Shown here in pieces: positions 49,029 to 57,239 of a stretch of DNA of 64,000 nucleotides. How positions within the stretch are numbered: the first letter of the stretch is position 1; every line of letters starts with the position of its first letter. Under the pieces are notes generated by a model. It made no database searches, was not told where the DNA came from, and saw only the letters and a list, made by a program, of their open reading frames with translations. Source of the stretch: Acrocarpospora phusangensis (GTDB lineage Bacteria > Actinomycetota > Actinomycetes > Streptosporangiales > Streptosporangiaceae); contig NZ_BOOA01000036.1 of NCBI RefSeq assembly GCF_016862995.1, forward strand, positions 25,149 to 89,148. The letters are read 5' to 3'. Made by a program: the position numbers and the translations under genes.

Positions 49029-50177
49029 ATGGCGCACGTGGTAGTGGTCGGAGCGGGAATCGGCGGGCTGACGGCGGCGGCCGCCCTCGAGCGCAAGGGC
49101 TGGCAGGTGACGGTGCTGGAACGGGCGCCGTCCATCGAGCCGGTGGGGTCGGGCCTGGCGATCGCCCCCAACGCGCTGCGCGCCCTGGACACCGTCGGTA
49201 TCGGCGATCACGTCAGGAAACTCGCGGCCATGCAGGGACAGGCCGGGATCAGGCGGGCGGACGGCCGCTGGCTCTCCCGGACCAGCGCGGAGGCCGCCAC
49301 CGAGCGCTACGGCGACCCGACCGTGCTGCTGCTCCGGGCCAGCCTGGTCGAGCTGCTGGCGGGGGCGCTCGCCGAAGGGACGATCCGTCTCAACACGGCC
49401 GTGGCCGAGATCTCCCAGACGGCGGACCACGCGGTCGTGGTCACGGCCGACGGCGCGGAGCTGGCCGCCGATCTGGTGGTGGCGGCGGACGGCATCAACT
49501 CGGCCACGCGTGCCCGGATCTTCCCCGAACATCCGGGTCCGGCCTACGCGGGCGTCACCAGCTGGCGTGTGCTCGCGCGCGGCAGCGGCCTGACCACGTC
49601 GGAGTCGTGGGGTGGCCGCGGCCTCGTCTTCGGGGTGGCGCCGCTGGTCGACGATCTCGTCTACTGCTACGCCACCGCGACCGTTCCCGCCGGTCAGAAG
49701 GCCGAGGGCGGCGAACTGGCCGAGCTGGTACGGCTCTTCGGCGACTGGCACGACCCGATCCCGAGACTGCTGGCCGAGGCCGACCCCGCCAAGGTGCTGC
49801 GCCACGACATCTACTCGCTGGAGCAGCCCCTACCGGCCTTCCATCAGGGACGGATCGCCCTGGTCGGCGACGCGGCCCACGCGATGACGCCCAACCTCGG
49901 CCAGGGCGCCTGCCAGGCCATCGAGGACGCGATCGTGCTCGCCCACCTGGCGGACGCGAACAACCTGGAAAGCCTCGACGCCTACACGGCGGCCCGGCTC
50001 CCCCGGACGACCCCCATCCTCACCCGATCCCGGACCATCTGCCGGATGACCTCATGGCGCAACCCGATCGCGGTCACCGCCAGAAACAGCATGATCGCCC
50101 TGGTCGGCAAACTCGGGCCGACCGCGGCACTACGCCAGATGGACACCGTCTTCGCCTGGCAACCACCCCGGGACTGA
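49029..50177 (+). CDS. FAD-dependent monooxygenase (aromatic hydroxylase-like)
   Basis: 382-residue group A flavoprotein monooxygenase. VVGAGIGGLTAAAALERKGW (GxGxxG) at about 5-24 binds FAD, DLVVAADGINSATR is the DG motif, and RIALVGDAAHAMTPNLGQGA the GD motif. The family hydroxylates aromatic or polyene substrates with NAD(P)H and oxygen, including drugs such as tetracyclines and rifamycins. ATG 49029 follows GGAGG at five bases; ATG 49026 is too close. Control by the divergent TetR gene suggests induction by a substrate-like compound. Confidence 0.88.
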   Translation: MAHVVVVGAGIGGLTAAAALERKGWQVTVLERAPSIEPVGSGLAIAPNALRALDTVGIGDHVRKLAAMQGQAGIRRADGRWLSRTSAEAATERYGDPTVLLLRASLVELLAGALAEGTIRLNTAVAEISQTADHAVVVTADGAELAADLVVAADGINSATRARIFPEHPGPAYAGVTSWRVLARGSGLTTSESWGGRGLVFGVAPLVDDLVYCYATATVPAGQKAEGGELAELVRLFGDWHDPIPRLLAEADPAKVLRHDIYSLEQPLPAFHQGRIALVGDAAHAMTPNLGQGACQAIEDAIVLAHLADANNLESLDAYTAARLPRTTPILTRSRTICRMTSWRNPIAVTARNSMIALVGKLGPTAALRQMDTVFAWQPPRD

Positions 50178-50178
50178 G

Positions 50179-51036
50179 TCAGCCGACTGGTGCGGGAGCG
50201 GGTGTGGGCGTGGGATGTGAATGGTCGGGGGCCAGGCGGCTGAGGGTTATCGTGCCGCCGACGAGGAGTATGGAGGCGATGATCGCGGGAATCACCTGGC
50301 CGACGCCGGTGGGGACCGGTTCGCCGAGGAGGAGGGCTCCGGCCATGACCGAGGTGATCGGGTCGACGACCTGCACCCCCGCATAGGCGATCCCGAAATA
50401 TCCCACCGCGTACGACTTCTGGAGCAGGACCACCGCGCAGATCAGCAGCACCGGGATCGCCACCGTGAACCAGTGCAGCAGGCGGGCCATGTCACCGCCG
50501 AGCCCTCCGCCCACCACCCGGACGAACGTGGACACGGTGGCCGTGACCGACCCCGCGCCCACCGCCATCGCGAGCGCCTTCCCGGGCCCGCTGACGAATC
50601 GCGCCACCGTGAAGCACGCGGTCGTGAACAGCCCGACCACCACGATCATGCCGATGGCCGCCGCGTTGGACATGGCCGGCTTCACGTTGTGGGTGGGAAT
50701 GAGGAGCATCAGCCCGAGCAGTCCCACGGCCACCGCCACCGAGCCGGTGATCTCCGCCCGGTGCGGGCGGCGGCCGTGCAGCCAGGCCGCCAGCGGCACC
50801 GCGAACACCAGCGTGGCGACGCTGATCGGCTGGATCACGATGAGCGGCGCGAAGCTCAGCGCCACCGCGTGCAGGCAGGCTCCGGTGAAGCCGATGACGC
50901 CACCGATCCACCAGCGAGTCCTGCTCATCAGCTTCAGCGTGGCCCCCAGGGCGACCGCCTCGCGCTGCTGCAACGCGGCGCCCAGCGCGTATCCGAGCGC
51001 CCCGGCCAGCGCGATCGTAATGCCCACCCAGGTCAT
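50179..51036 (-). CDS. DMT-family transporter (EamA/NIPA-like)
   Basis: 285-residue membrane protein with about nine hydrophobic helices (ITIALAGALGYALGAALQQ; WWIGGVIGFTGACLHAVALS; GMIVVVGLFTTACFTVARF; GGTITL near the end) and a His/Pro-rich C-terminal tail. The AGVQVVDPITSVMAGALLLGE and QPISVATLVFAVPLAAWL segments match the DMT superfamily. The substrate is unknown (metabolite or Mg2+ for NIPA-like relatives). ATG 51036 or GTG 51042 may be used. Stop lies one base from the monooxygenase stop. Confidence 0.85.
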   Translation of the reverse strand: MTWVGITIALAGALGYALGAALQQREAVALGATLKLMSRTRWWIGGVIGFTGACLHAVALSFAPLIVIQPISVATLVFAVPLAAWLHGRRPHRAEITGSVAVAVGLLGLMLLIPTHNVKPAMSNAAAIGMIVVVGLFTTACFTVARFVSGPGKALAMAVGAGSVTATVSTFVRVVGGGLGGDMARLLHWFTVAIPVLLICAVVLLQKSYAVGYFGIAYAGVQVVDPITSVMAGALLLGEPVPTGVGQVIPAIIASILLVGGTITLSRLAPDHSHPTPTPAPAPVG

Positions 51037-51155
51037 GGGCACCGGCCAAGGCTTAACGTGTCGAGGGTCACCCGTTTAGCTTAGGGACAAAGTGCGGTGC
51101 CCCCGACATCCTTCGCCTGACCCGGCCGTTACCTTTTCCAACCAAACGACCCATT

Positions 51156-51180
51156 TCGCCGGCGGGAACCCCGCCGGCGA
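51156..51180. terminator. Hairpin terminator after VOC gene
   Basis: TCGCCGGCGGG and CCCGCCGGCGA form a perfect 11-bp stem with an AAC loop, seven bases after the VOC gene stop on the minus strand, followed by AAATGGG. Likely terminates that gene. Confidence 0.7.
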
Positions 51181-51187
51181 TCCGGGG

Positions 51188-51553
51188 TCAGCCGTCCTCG
51201 CGCGGCGGGCACACGTCGAACAGGTGGCCCTCCGGGTCGGCCAGGGTGACCCAGCCGTGGCCCGCCTGGAACTCCGGCTTCGTGGCGCCGAGGGCCAGGT
51301 ACTCCTCGACCGCCTTGTCCACGTCCGGGACCCGGAAGTCCAGGTGGAACTGCTTGTCGGGCCCGGGCCAGCTCGGCGCCCTCCGGTCCGGTACGCGCTG
51401 GAAGTAGATGCTCGTGGTGCCGTCCCCGATGCCCGCGTACTCGTCCTCGGCGTACTGGACCTCGAAGCCGGTGATCTTCGAATAGAACTCGGCCAGCGTC
51501 TTGGGCTCGGCGCAGTCGATGGTCACTGCTATCAGTTTCGCGATCGTCGTCAT
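51188..51553 (-). CDS. VOC-family (glyoxalase-like) protein
   Basis: 121-residue vicinal oxygen chelate protein: LIAVTIDCAEPKTLAEFYS, FQRVPDRRAPSWPGPDKQFHLDFRV and GWVTLADPEGHLFDVCPP are typical of the Glyoxalase_6-like group. Candidate metal ligands are His in KQFHLDF and Glu/His in PEGHLFD. The substrate is unknown; related proteins act as dioxygenases, isomerases or drug-binding proteins. It lies upstream of nothing co-oriented but 26 nt from the oxidoreductase gene end. Confidence 0.87.
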   Translation of the reverse strand: MTTIAKLIAVTIDCAEPKTLAEFYSKITGFEVQYAEDEYAGIGDGTTSIYFQRVPDRRAPSWPGPDKQFHLDFRVPDVDKAVEEYLALGATKPEFQAGHGWVTLADPEGHLFDVCPPREDG

Positions 51554-51579
51554 GCGCTCGAGTGTTCCGGAGATACCTG

Positions 51580-53154
51580 TCAGGGAGTGTCAGCTATCAC
51601 GGCCATGGCCGCGTTCTTTCCGTTGAGGGCGATGACGCTCCCGCCGGGGTGGGTGGCCGCGCCGCACAGGTAGACCCCGGGGATCGGCGTACGCGGGGTG
51701 AGCCGGTTCTCCCACATCTGGTCGGGGCGCACCTCGCCCTGGAAGATGTGGCCGCCGGTGAGGCCGACCCGCTGCTCGATGTCCGGAGCGCCGAGCACCT
51801 CGTAGCTGATCAGGCAGTCCTCGAAGTCGGGGGCGTACCGGCCGATGAGGTCGATGAACTGGCGGGCCACCTCCTCGCGTCGGGTGCCCCAGTCCATCCC
51901 GTACGGCGCGTACTGCCCGAAGACGCTGATCAGGTGTTTGCCCTCGGGGGCCGGAGTCGGGTCGTGGGAGGTCTGGAAGTAGATCTCCCCGAAGCCGACC
52001 GCGGGCTCGCCCGCCGCGCAGCGCTCGAACGCCGTCTGCGCCTCGTCCAGGGTGGAGATCACGTCCACGACCCCGCGGGACATGAAAGTCTCACTGGGCG
52101 CGGCGTTCCAGGACGGCAGCCGGTCGAGCGCGGCGTTGAACTTCACGACGGGGCTGCGGATGTCCCAGGCGTCGATCCGGCTGCGGTAGTCCTCGGGGAC
52201 GTCGCCGACCATGGTCATCAGGCGCTTCGGGTCGGCGTTGCTGACCACGGTGCGCGCGGCGATGAAGGTGCCGTCGTCGAGGCGTACGCCCTCGCCCGGC
52301 AGCACTTCGCCGACCGGGACGCCGGTGGCCAGCACGGCGCCGGCCTCGCGGGCGGCGTCGGCGATGGCGAAGCTGACCATGCCCATGCCGCCCTTGACGT
52401 AGCCCCAGCACGCGCCGTGGCCCTCGACCTCGCCGATGAAGTGCATGAGCTTGACGGCGGCGGTGCCGGGGTCCTTGGGGCCCGCCCAGGTGCCGATGAT
52501 GCCCTGGCCGTAGAGGGCGTCCCTGAGCCGGGGGTCGGAGACGTACTCGGCCAGGACCTCCTCGATGGAGGCGCGGAACAGCACGTCGATCAGGTAGTCG
52601 TCGCGGCCGAGCATCTCCTCCAGCTCGTCCCGCGTCGGGGAGGCGCCGGCCCAGGAGTCCCGAGGGCCCTTCCTGAGCTTGATCCGCATCTGATCGAACA
52701 TGTCTTCATACGCGAAATATCCGTCGATGTCCTTGGCCGACACGCCCAACGCGCGCAGCCCGGCCTCGGTGCGGTCGTGGTCCATCCACTGCGCGAACGC
52801 GGTGCCGTCGTCGAACGGGACCCACAGCTGCGGGTCGGCGAGGTAGACCTCCAGCCCGCGCCGGTGCAGGTCCAGCTCCCGGATGACGGTCTCGTCCAGC
52901 AGGCCGATCACGTACGCGCAGGGGCTGATGACGAACCGCTGGTCCGGGAACGGGCGCTCCAGCGTGGCGGCCCCGCCCAGACGCTCGCGCGCCTCCAGGA
53001 CCAGCACCGACTGGCCGGCCCTGGCCAGATAGGCGGCGCAGGTCAGCCCGTTGTGTCCGCCTCCGACCACGATTGTGTCCCAGCGCCGGGCGGCCAGCGC
53101 GGACACCGGCTCCGGCAGGCCCACCCGGCCCAGCTGTGCGGCAATCTCGTTCAT
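51580..53154 (-). CDS. Phytoene-dehydrogenase-like FAD oxidoreductase (PYROXD2-like)
   Basis: 524-residue flavoprotein. VVGGGHNGLTCAAYLARAGQ is the dinucleotide fold near the N-terminus, then VLEARERLGGAATLE and a C-terminal PGVYLCGAATHPGGSVIAL FAD motif. The family includes carotenoid desaturases and PYROXD2-like proteins; no carotenoid genes are nearby, so a general oxidoreductase role is more likely. ATG 53154 is used; a frame extending to 53184 would pass through the palindrome at 53166-53183. Divergent from secA2. Confidence 0.88.
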   Translation of the reverse strand: MNEIAAQLGRVGLPEPVSALAARRWDTIVVGGGHNGLTCAAYLARAGQSVLVLEARERLGGAATLERPFPDQRFVISPCAYVIGLLDETVIRELDLHRRGLEVYLADPQLWVPFDDGTAFAQWMDHDRTEAGLRALGVSAKDIDGYFAYEDMFDQMRIKLRKGPRDSWAGASPTRDELEEMLGRDDYLIDVLFRASIEEVLAEYVSDPRLRDALYGQGIIGTWAGPKDPGTAAVKLMHFIGEVEGHGACWGYVKGGMGMVSFAIADAAREAGAVLATGVPVGEVLPGEGVRLDDGTFIAARTVVSNADPKRLMTMVGDVPEDYRSRIDAWDIRSPVVKFNAALDRLPSWNAAPSETFMSRGVVDVISTLDEAQTAFERCAAGEPAVGFGEIYFQTSHDPTPAPEGKHLISVFGQYAPYGMDWGTRREEVARQFIDLIGRYAPDFEDCLISYEVLGAPDIEQRVGLTGGHIFQGEVRPDQMWENRLTPRTPIPGVYLCGAATHPGGSVIALNGKNAAMAVIADTP

Positions 53155-53165
53155 GCCCAATAGAC

Positions 53166-53183
53166 TGACTGGATAACCAGTCA
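53166..53183. promoter_or_regulatory. Candidate TetR operator before oxidoreductase
   Basis: TGACTGGATAACCAGTCA has 7-bp perfect arms around ATAA, 11 bp upstream of the oxidoreductase ATG. Sequence style (ACTGG...CCAGT) is typical of TetR operators, but no adjacent regulator is encoded. Confidence 0.5.
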
Positions 53184-53282
53184 AAGCGCAAGGGCTGCCT
53201 TGCGGCTAGCATCGGATCTTCCGGGGTTCCCAGAAAACGGACATCCTGGAACCGACTACTCGTGCGGCTCGTTGGAGCGGGC

Positions 53283-55532
53283 GTGGCCTCTCTACCTCAG
53301 TTGATCAGGCGCTTCCTGGAGAAACCGGGCAGCGTCGATCTCGCGCGCTTCGAGCGCGTCGTCGCCGGGGCCGCGGAGCACGAGCCCCGGATGCGCGAAA
53401 TGTCCTTCGAAGAGCTCCGGACCGCCGCCCTGGACGAGGCCACGTTCTGCGCGGCCGTCCGCGAGGTCGCCCACCGCACCATCGGCGAACGCCCGTACGA
53501 CGTGCAGCTCCTGGGCACGCTCGCCATGCTCGCCGGGAACGTGGTCGAGATGGGCACCGGCGAGGGCAAGACGCTCGCCGGCGCGCTGGCCGCGGCCGGT
53601 TTCGCGCTGCGCGGGCAGGGCGTGCACGCCATCTCGGTCAACGACTATCTGGCCAGGCGCGACGCCGAGTGGATGGAGCCGTTCTACACCGCGCTCGGGC
53701 TCACCGTCGGCTGGATCGCCGAGATGTCCACCCCGGAGGAGCGCCGCGCGGCCTACGCCAAGGACGTCACCTATGTGGCGGTCAGCGAACTCGGCTTCGA
53801 CCTGCTGCGCGACCGCATGCGCACCGACCCCGCCGACCTCGTGCAGCCGGTGCCCCAGGTGGCGCTGGTGGACGAGGCCGACTCGGTCCTGGTGGACGAG
53901 GCCCGGGTCCCGCTGGTGCTGGCCGGCGCCGCCGAGTCCGGCGCCGCCGTCCCGGAGATGGCCGCGCTGGTACGGCGGCTGTCCCGCGGCTACCACTACG
54001 AGATCGACGACGAGGGCCGCGCCGTGCACCTCACCGCCAAGGGCACCGACACGGTGGAACAGGCCCTCGGCATCTCCCTGTACGACCACGCCGCCACGGT
54101 CACCGAAGTCAACCTGGCCCTGCACGCGCACGCCCTGCTCACCCGCGACGTCGACTACATCGTCAGGGACGGCCGGGTCCACCTGATCAACGCCTCCCGC
54201 GGCCGGGTCGCCCAGCTCCAGCGCTGGCCCGACGGCCTGCAAGCCGCCGTGGAGGCCAAGGAGAAGCTCTCCCCCACCGAGACCGGCGAGATCCTCGACT
54301 CGATCACCATCCAGGGACTGCTCACCCGCTACCCCACCATCTGCGGCATGACCGGCACGGCCGTCGCGGTCGGCGACAACCTGCGCGAGTTCTACGACCT
54401 CAAAGTGGCCGTCATCCCCCCGAACAAGCCATGCGTACGGGTGGACGAGCCCGACCGCGTCTACGCGACCGCGATCGACAAGGAGATCGCCCTCGTCGAG
54501 GAGATCGCGGCCCAGCACGCCACCGGCCGCCCGATCCTGATCGGCACCCTCGACGTGGCCGAATCCGAGGAGCTGGACGCGCACCTGCGCGAGCGCGGCC
54601 TGACCCCCGTCGTCCTGAACGCGAAGAACGACGCCGAGGAGGCCGCCATCATCGCCCGCGCCGGCGAGCGCGGCGCGATCACCGTCTCCACCCAGATGGC
54701 CGGGCGCGGCACCGACATCCGCCTCGGCGCCGACGGCGTCGCCGACCTGGGCGGGCTGCTCGTGATCGGCACCGGCCGGCACACCAGCAGCCGCCTCGAC
54801 GACCAGCTCCGCGGCCGGTCCGGCCGCCAGGGCGACCCCGGCGCCTCGGTCTTCTACGTCAGCGGCGAGGACCACCTGCTCGCCGCGTACGCCCCTGACG
54901 AGTCGCTGCCCGCCCCCGGCAAGGACCGCCGCGTCCGCGACCGCCAGGCCGACTACCTGATCGGCCACGCTCAGCGCGTCGCCGAGGGCGTCAACGTCGA
55001 GATCCACCGCAACACCTGGCGTTACACCCGCGTGCTCGAACAGCAGCGACGCCAGATCCTGGAGCACCGCGACAAGATCCTCTACGGGGAGGCCGGCGCC
55101 GAGGCCCTGGCCGGAGCCCGCCCCGAGCGGTACGCGGAGCTGGTCGGCCTGCTGTCCGAGGCCGCCGTCGGCGAGGCCGCCCGCCAGATCGTCCTGTTCC
55201 ACCTCGACGAATGCTGGACCGAGCACCTCGGTTTCCTGGCCGACCTGCGCGAGGGCATCCACCTGCGCGCCCTCGGCCGCCTCAACCCCATCGACGAGTT
55301 CAACCGCGAGGCCGTACCGGCCTACCGCAGGCTGCTGGAGGAGATCGAACGCCGCTCCACCGGCAGCTTCGACTCCTACGACCCCGATCTGCCCCTGGCC
55401 GACCAGGGGCTCAAACGCCCCACCGCGACCTGGACCTACCTGGTCTCCGACAACCCGTTCGGCTCGGACTGGGACAGAATCCTCAGACGCGTCTCGGGCG
55501 CGCTGAAGGGCAATCGCCGCCGCAAAGGCTGA
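53283..55532 (+). CDS. secA2: SecA2 accessory preprotein translocase ATPase
   Basis: 749-residue SecA-family ATPase, shorter than housekeeping SecA1 (about 900-950). NBD1 has MGTGEGKT at 90-97 and LVDEADSVLVDEA at 195-207; SVNDYLARRDAEWM is the SecA substrate region; GMTGTA, AGRGTDIRLG and LRGRSGRQGDPG (NBD2) are canonical. The C-terminal zinc-binding linker is absent. SecA2 exports a subset of proteins, often lacking typical signal peptides, in mycobacteria and other actinobacteria. GTG 53283 follows GGAG; GTG 53262 is also in frame. The TGA abuts the TGA of the convergent methyltransferase gene. Confidence 0.92.
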   Translation: MASLPQLIRRFLEKPGSVDLARFERVVAGAAEHEPRMREMSFEELRTAALDEATFCAAVREVAHRTIGERPYDVQLLGTLAMLAGNVVEMGTGEGKTLAGALAAAGFALRGQGVHAISVNDYLARRDAEWMEPFYTALGLTVGWIAEMSTPEERRAAYAKDVTYVAVSELGFDLLRDRMRTDPADLVQPVPQVALVDEADSVLVDEARVPLVLAGAAESGAAVPEMAALVRRLSRGYHYEIDDEGRAVHLTAKGTDTVEQALGISLYDHAATVTEVNLALHAHALLTRDVDYIVRDGRVHLINASRGRVAQLQRWPDGLQAAVEAKEKLSPTETGEILDSITIQGLLTRYPTICGMTGTAVAVGDNLREFYDLKVAVIPPNKPCVRVDEPDRVYATAIDKEIALVEEIAAQHATGRPILIGTLDVAESEELDAHLRERGLTPVVLNAKNDAEEAAIIARAGERGAITVSTQMAGRGTDIRLGADGVADLGGLLVIGTGRHTSSRLDDQLRGRSGRQGDPGASVFYVSGEDHLLAAYAPDESLPAPGKDRRVRDRQADYLIGHAQRVAEGVNVEIHRNTWRYTRVLEQQRRQILEHRDKILYGEAGAEALAGARPERYAELVGLLSEAAVGEAARQIVLFHLDECWTEHLGFLADLREGIHLRALGRLNPIDEFNREAVPAYRRLLEEIERRSTGSFDSYDPDLPLADQGLKRPTATWTYLVSDNPFGSDWDRILRRVSGALKGNRRRKG

Positions 55533-56336
55533 TCAGGGTTTGCGGCCCACGCCGCCGAGGACGATGCGCTCCCAGGGCTCCAGGTCGTGGGGTTCGTCGG
55601 GGCGCCAGTCGGGGAGGTGGACCACGCCGGGGTCGATCATGTCCAGGCCCTCGAAGAACTGCTCGATGACCGGCCGGGGGCGGAACCAGCCGGTGCCCAC
55701 CGCGAGCTGGAAGGCCTGCTCCAGGGCGACCGTGGTCGGCTCGCCTGAGGCGTGCATGTTGGTGGCCACCAGATGGCTGCCGGGCGCGAGTTTGTCCAGG
55801 TAGCCGCGGACGATGCCGTGCGGTTCCTCGGAGTCCGGGATCAGGTGCAGGATCCCGGCCACCAGCAGGCCCACCGGCCGGGTCAGGTCCAGCAGCGTAC
55901 GGACCTCCGGGTGGCCCAGCACGAGCTCCGGGCGGCGCATGTCGGCGCGGACCAGGGCGGTGGTCTCCCGCTGCGGGGTGCCGGCGTCGTCGACGAGGAG
56001 CCGGGCGTGGGCGAGCACCATGGGGTCGGTGTCCACGAAGGCGACCCGGATGCCGGGGTCGAGCGCGCGGAGCGTGTCATGGGTGGCCCGCACCGCCGCG
56101 AGCCCCGCCCCCGAGGAGACGTCCAGGAACTGCCGGATGCCCGCCCGGTGCAGGTGCCGCAGCGTACGCCCGACGAAGGCGAGGCTGCTCACCGCCATCC
56201 TGCCGATGTCCGGCAGGATCTGGGCGAGCCGGTCGGCGACGGCCCGATCGACCTCGAAGTTCTCCTTGCCCCCGAGCAGCGCGTCGTGGACGCGAGTGGC
56301 GCTGGGCGTGCGGGGGCCTGTTTCAGGCGTAATCAC
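55533..56336 (-). CDS. S-adenosylmethionine-dependent methyltransferase (Methyltransf_19/DUF574)
   Basis: 267-residue methyltransferase-fold protein of PF04672: TPSATRVHDALLGGKENFEVDR at the N-terminus is the family signature, RQFLDVSSGAGLAAVRATHD the SAM motif I position, and RVAFVDTDPMVLAHAR motif II. Actinomycetes carry dozens of paralogs, mostly uncharacterised. GTG 56336 was chosen because GGAGG is seven bases upstream and the usual MITPETG start begins there. Confidence 0.88.
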   Translation of the reverse strand: MITPETGPRTPSATRVHDALLGGKENFEVDRAVADRLAQILPDIGRMAVSSLAFVGRTLRHLHRAGIRQFLDVSSGAGLAAVRATHDTLRALDPGIRVAFVDTDPMVLAHARLLVDDAGTPQRETTALVRADMRRPELVLGHPEVRTLLDLTRPVGLLVAGILHLIPDSEEPHGIVRGYLDKLAPGSHLVATNMHASGEPTTVALEQAFQLAVGTGWFRPRPVIEQFFEGLDMIDPGVVHLPDWRPDEPHDLEPWERIVLGGVGRKP

Positions 56337-56506
56337 CACGACACCTCCGATACCCAGCGGATCGTATCTCAACGAACCCACAGTGTGACCGCAACCGACG
56401 TTCCCCTGGATTTGTCGGTGCCCACTGTCATGCTGCGAGGCGTCCGCCGGAGGTTTCCGGGTAGCGCCAGGAGAGAGCGCGCCGCGGTCGGTGAGGGGAG
56501 AGTCGG

Positions 56507-57079
56507 ATGATGAGGAAGATCGTGCTGATGATGTCGGTTTCCCTCGACGGGTTCTTCGAGGGGCCGAACCATGAGCTCGACTGGCAACTGATCGACGAGG
56601 AGCTGCACGGCTTCTTCAACGACCAGCTGCGCGACATGGGCGCCTTCCTCGACGGGCGGGTCACCTATGAGCTGATGGCGGAGTACTGGCCGACCGCCGA
56701 CAAGGATCCGGAGGCCGCCGCCCCCGTGGCGGAGTTCGCGCGGATCTGGCGGGAGATGCCCAAGATCGTATATTCGCGGACGCTGGATCGTGTGGAGTGG
56801 AACACGACCCTGGTCCGCGAGGTGGTCCCCACGGAGGTGCTGGAACTCAAGGCGCAGCCGGGCGGCGATCTGGCGCTGGGTGGGGGGAAGCTCGCCGCGG
56901 AGTTCATGCGGCACGACCTGATCGACGAGTACTGGCTCTACGTCCACCCGGTCGTGCTCGGCGAGGGCACGCCCTTGTTCCAGGCGCCGGAAGCGCGGTT
57001 GAACCTCCGGCTGACCGAGACCAGGGCGTTCGGCAACGGCGTGGTCCTGCTCCGCTACCGCCGTCCGGCCACCGAATGA
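56507..57079 (+). CDS. Dihydrofolate-reductase-family protein (RibD C-terminal domain)
   Basis: 190-residue RibD_C/dihydrofolate-reductase-like protein. MRKIVLMMSVSLDGFFEGPN at the start, FLDGRVTYELMAEYW, then GGGKLAAEFMRHDLIDEYWL and HPVVLGEGTPLF are the family segments that bind NADPH and substrate. It is a stand-alone domain without the RibD deaminase half, so it is probably not the riboflavin enzyme. ATG 56507 or 56510 follow GGGGAGA. Confidence 0.9.
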   Translation: MMRKIVLMMSVSLDGFFEGPNHELDWQLIDEELHGFFNDQLRDMGAFLDGRVTYELMAEYWPTADKDPEAAAPVAEFARIWREMPKIVYSRTLDRVEWNTTLVREVVPTEVLELKAQPGGDLALGGGKLAAEFMRHDLIDEYWLYVHPVVLGEGTPLFQAPEARLNLRLTETRAFGNGVVLLRYRRPATE

Positions 57080-57239
57080 CCCGGAGGGGTCTGAGCCGCG
57101 CTTGAGCCAAGTCTGAGTTGAGCCCATAAGACTTGGGCGCGTCCGGATTCGGCGCCGGTGCGGTGAGACGCGTCACCTGCGTCAGCGGCGCCGGATAACG
57201 GCGAGGGCTTCATTCTGATAGTGCTCTGGAGGGCTGGGG

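Noticed and set aside
53292..55262. 656-codon minus-strand frame opposite secA2
   Set aside because: Val/Gly/Asp-rich shadow without motifs; secA2 has complete SecA signatures.
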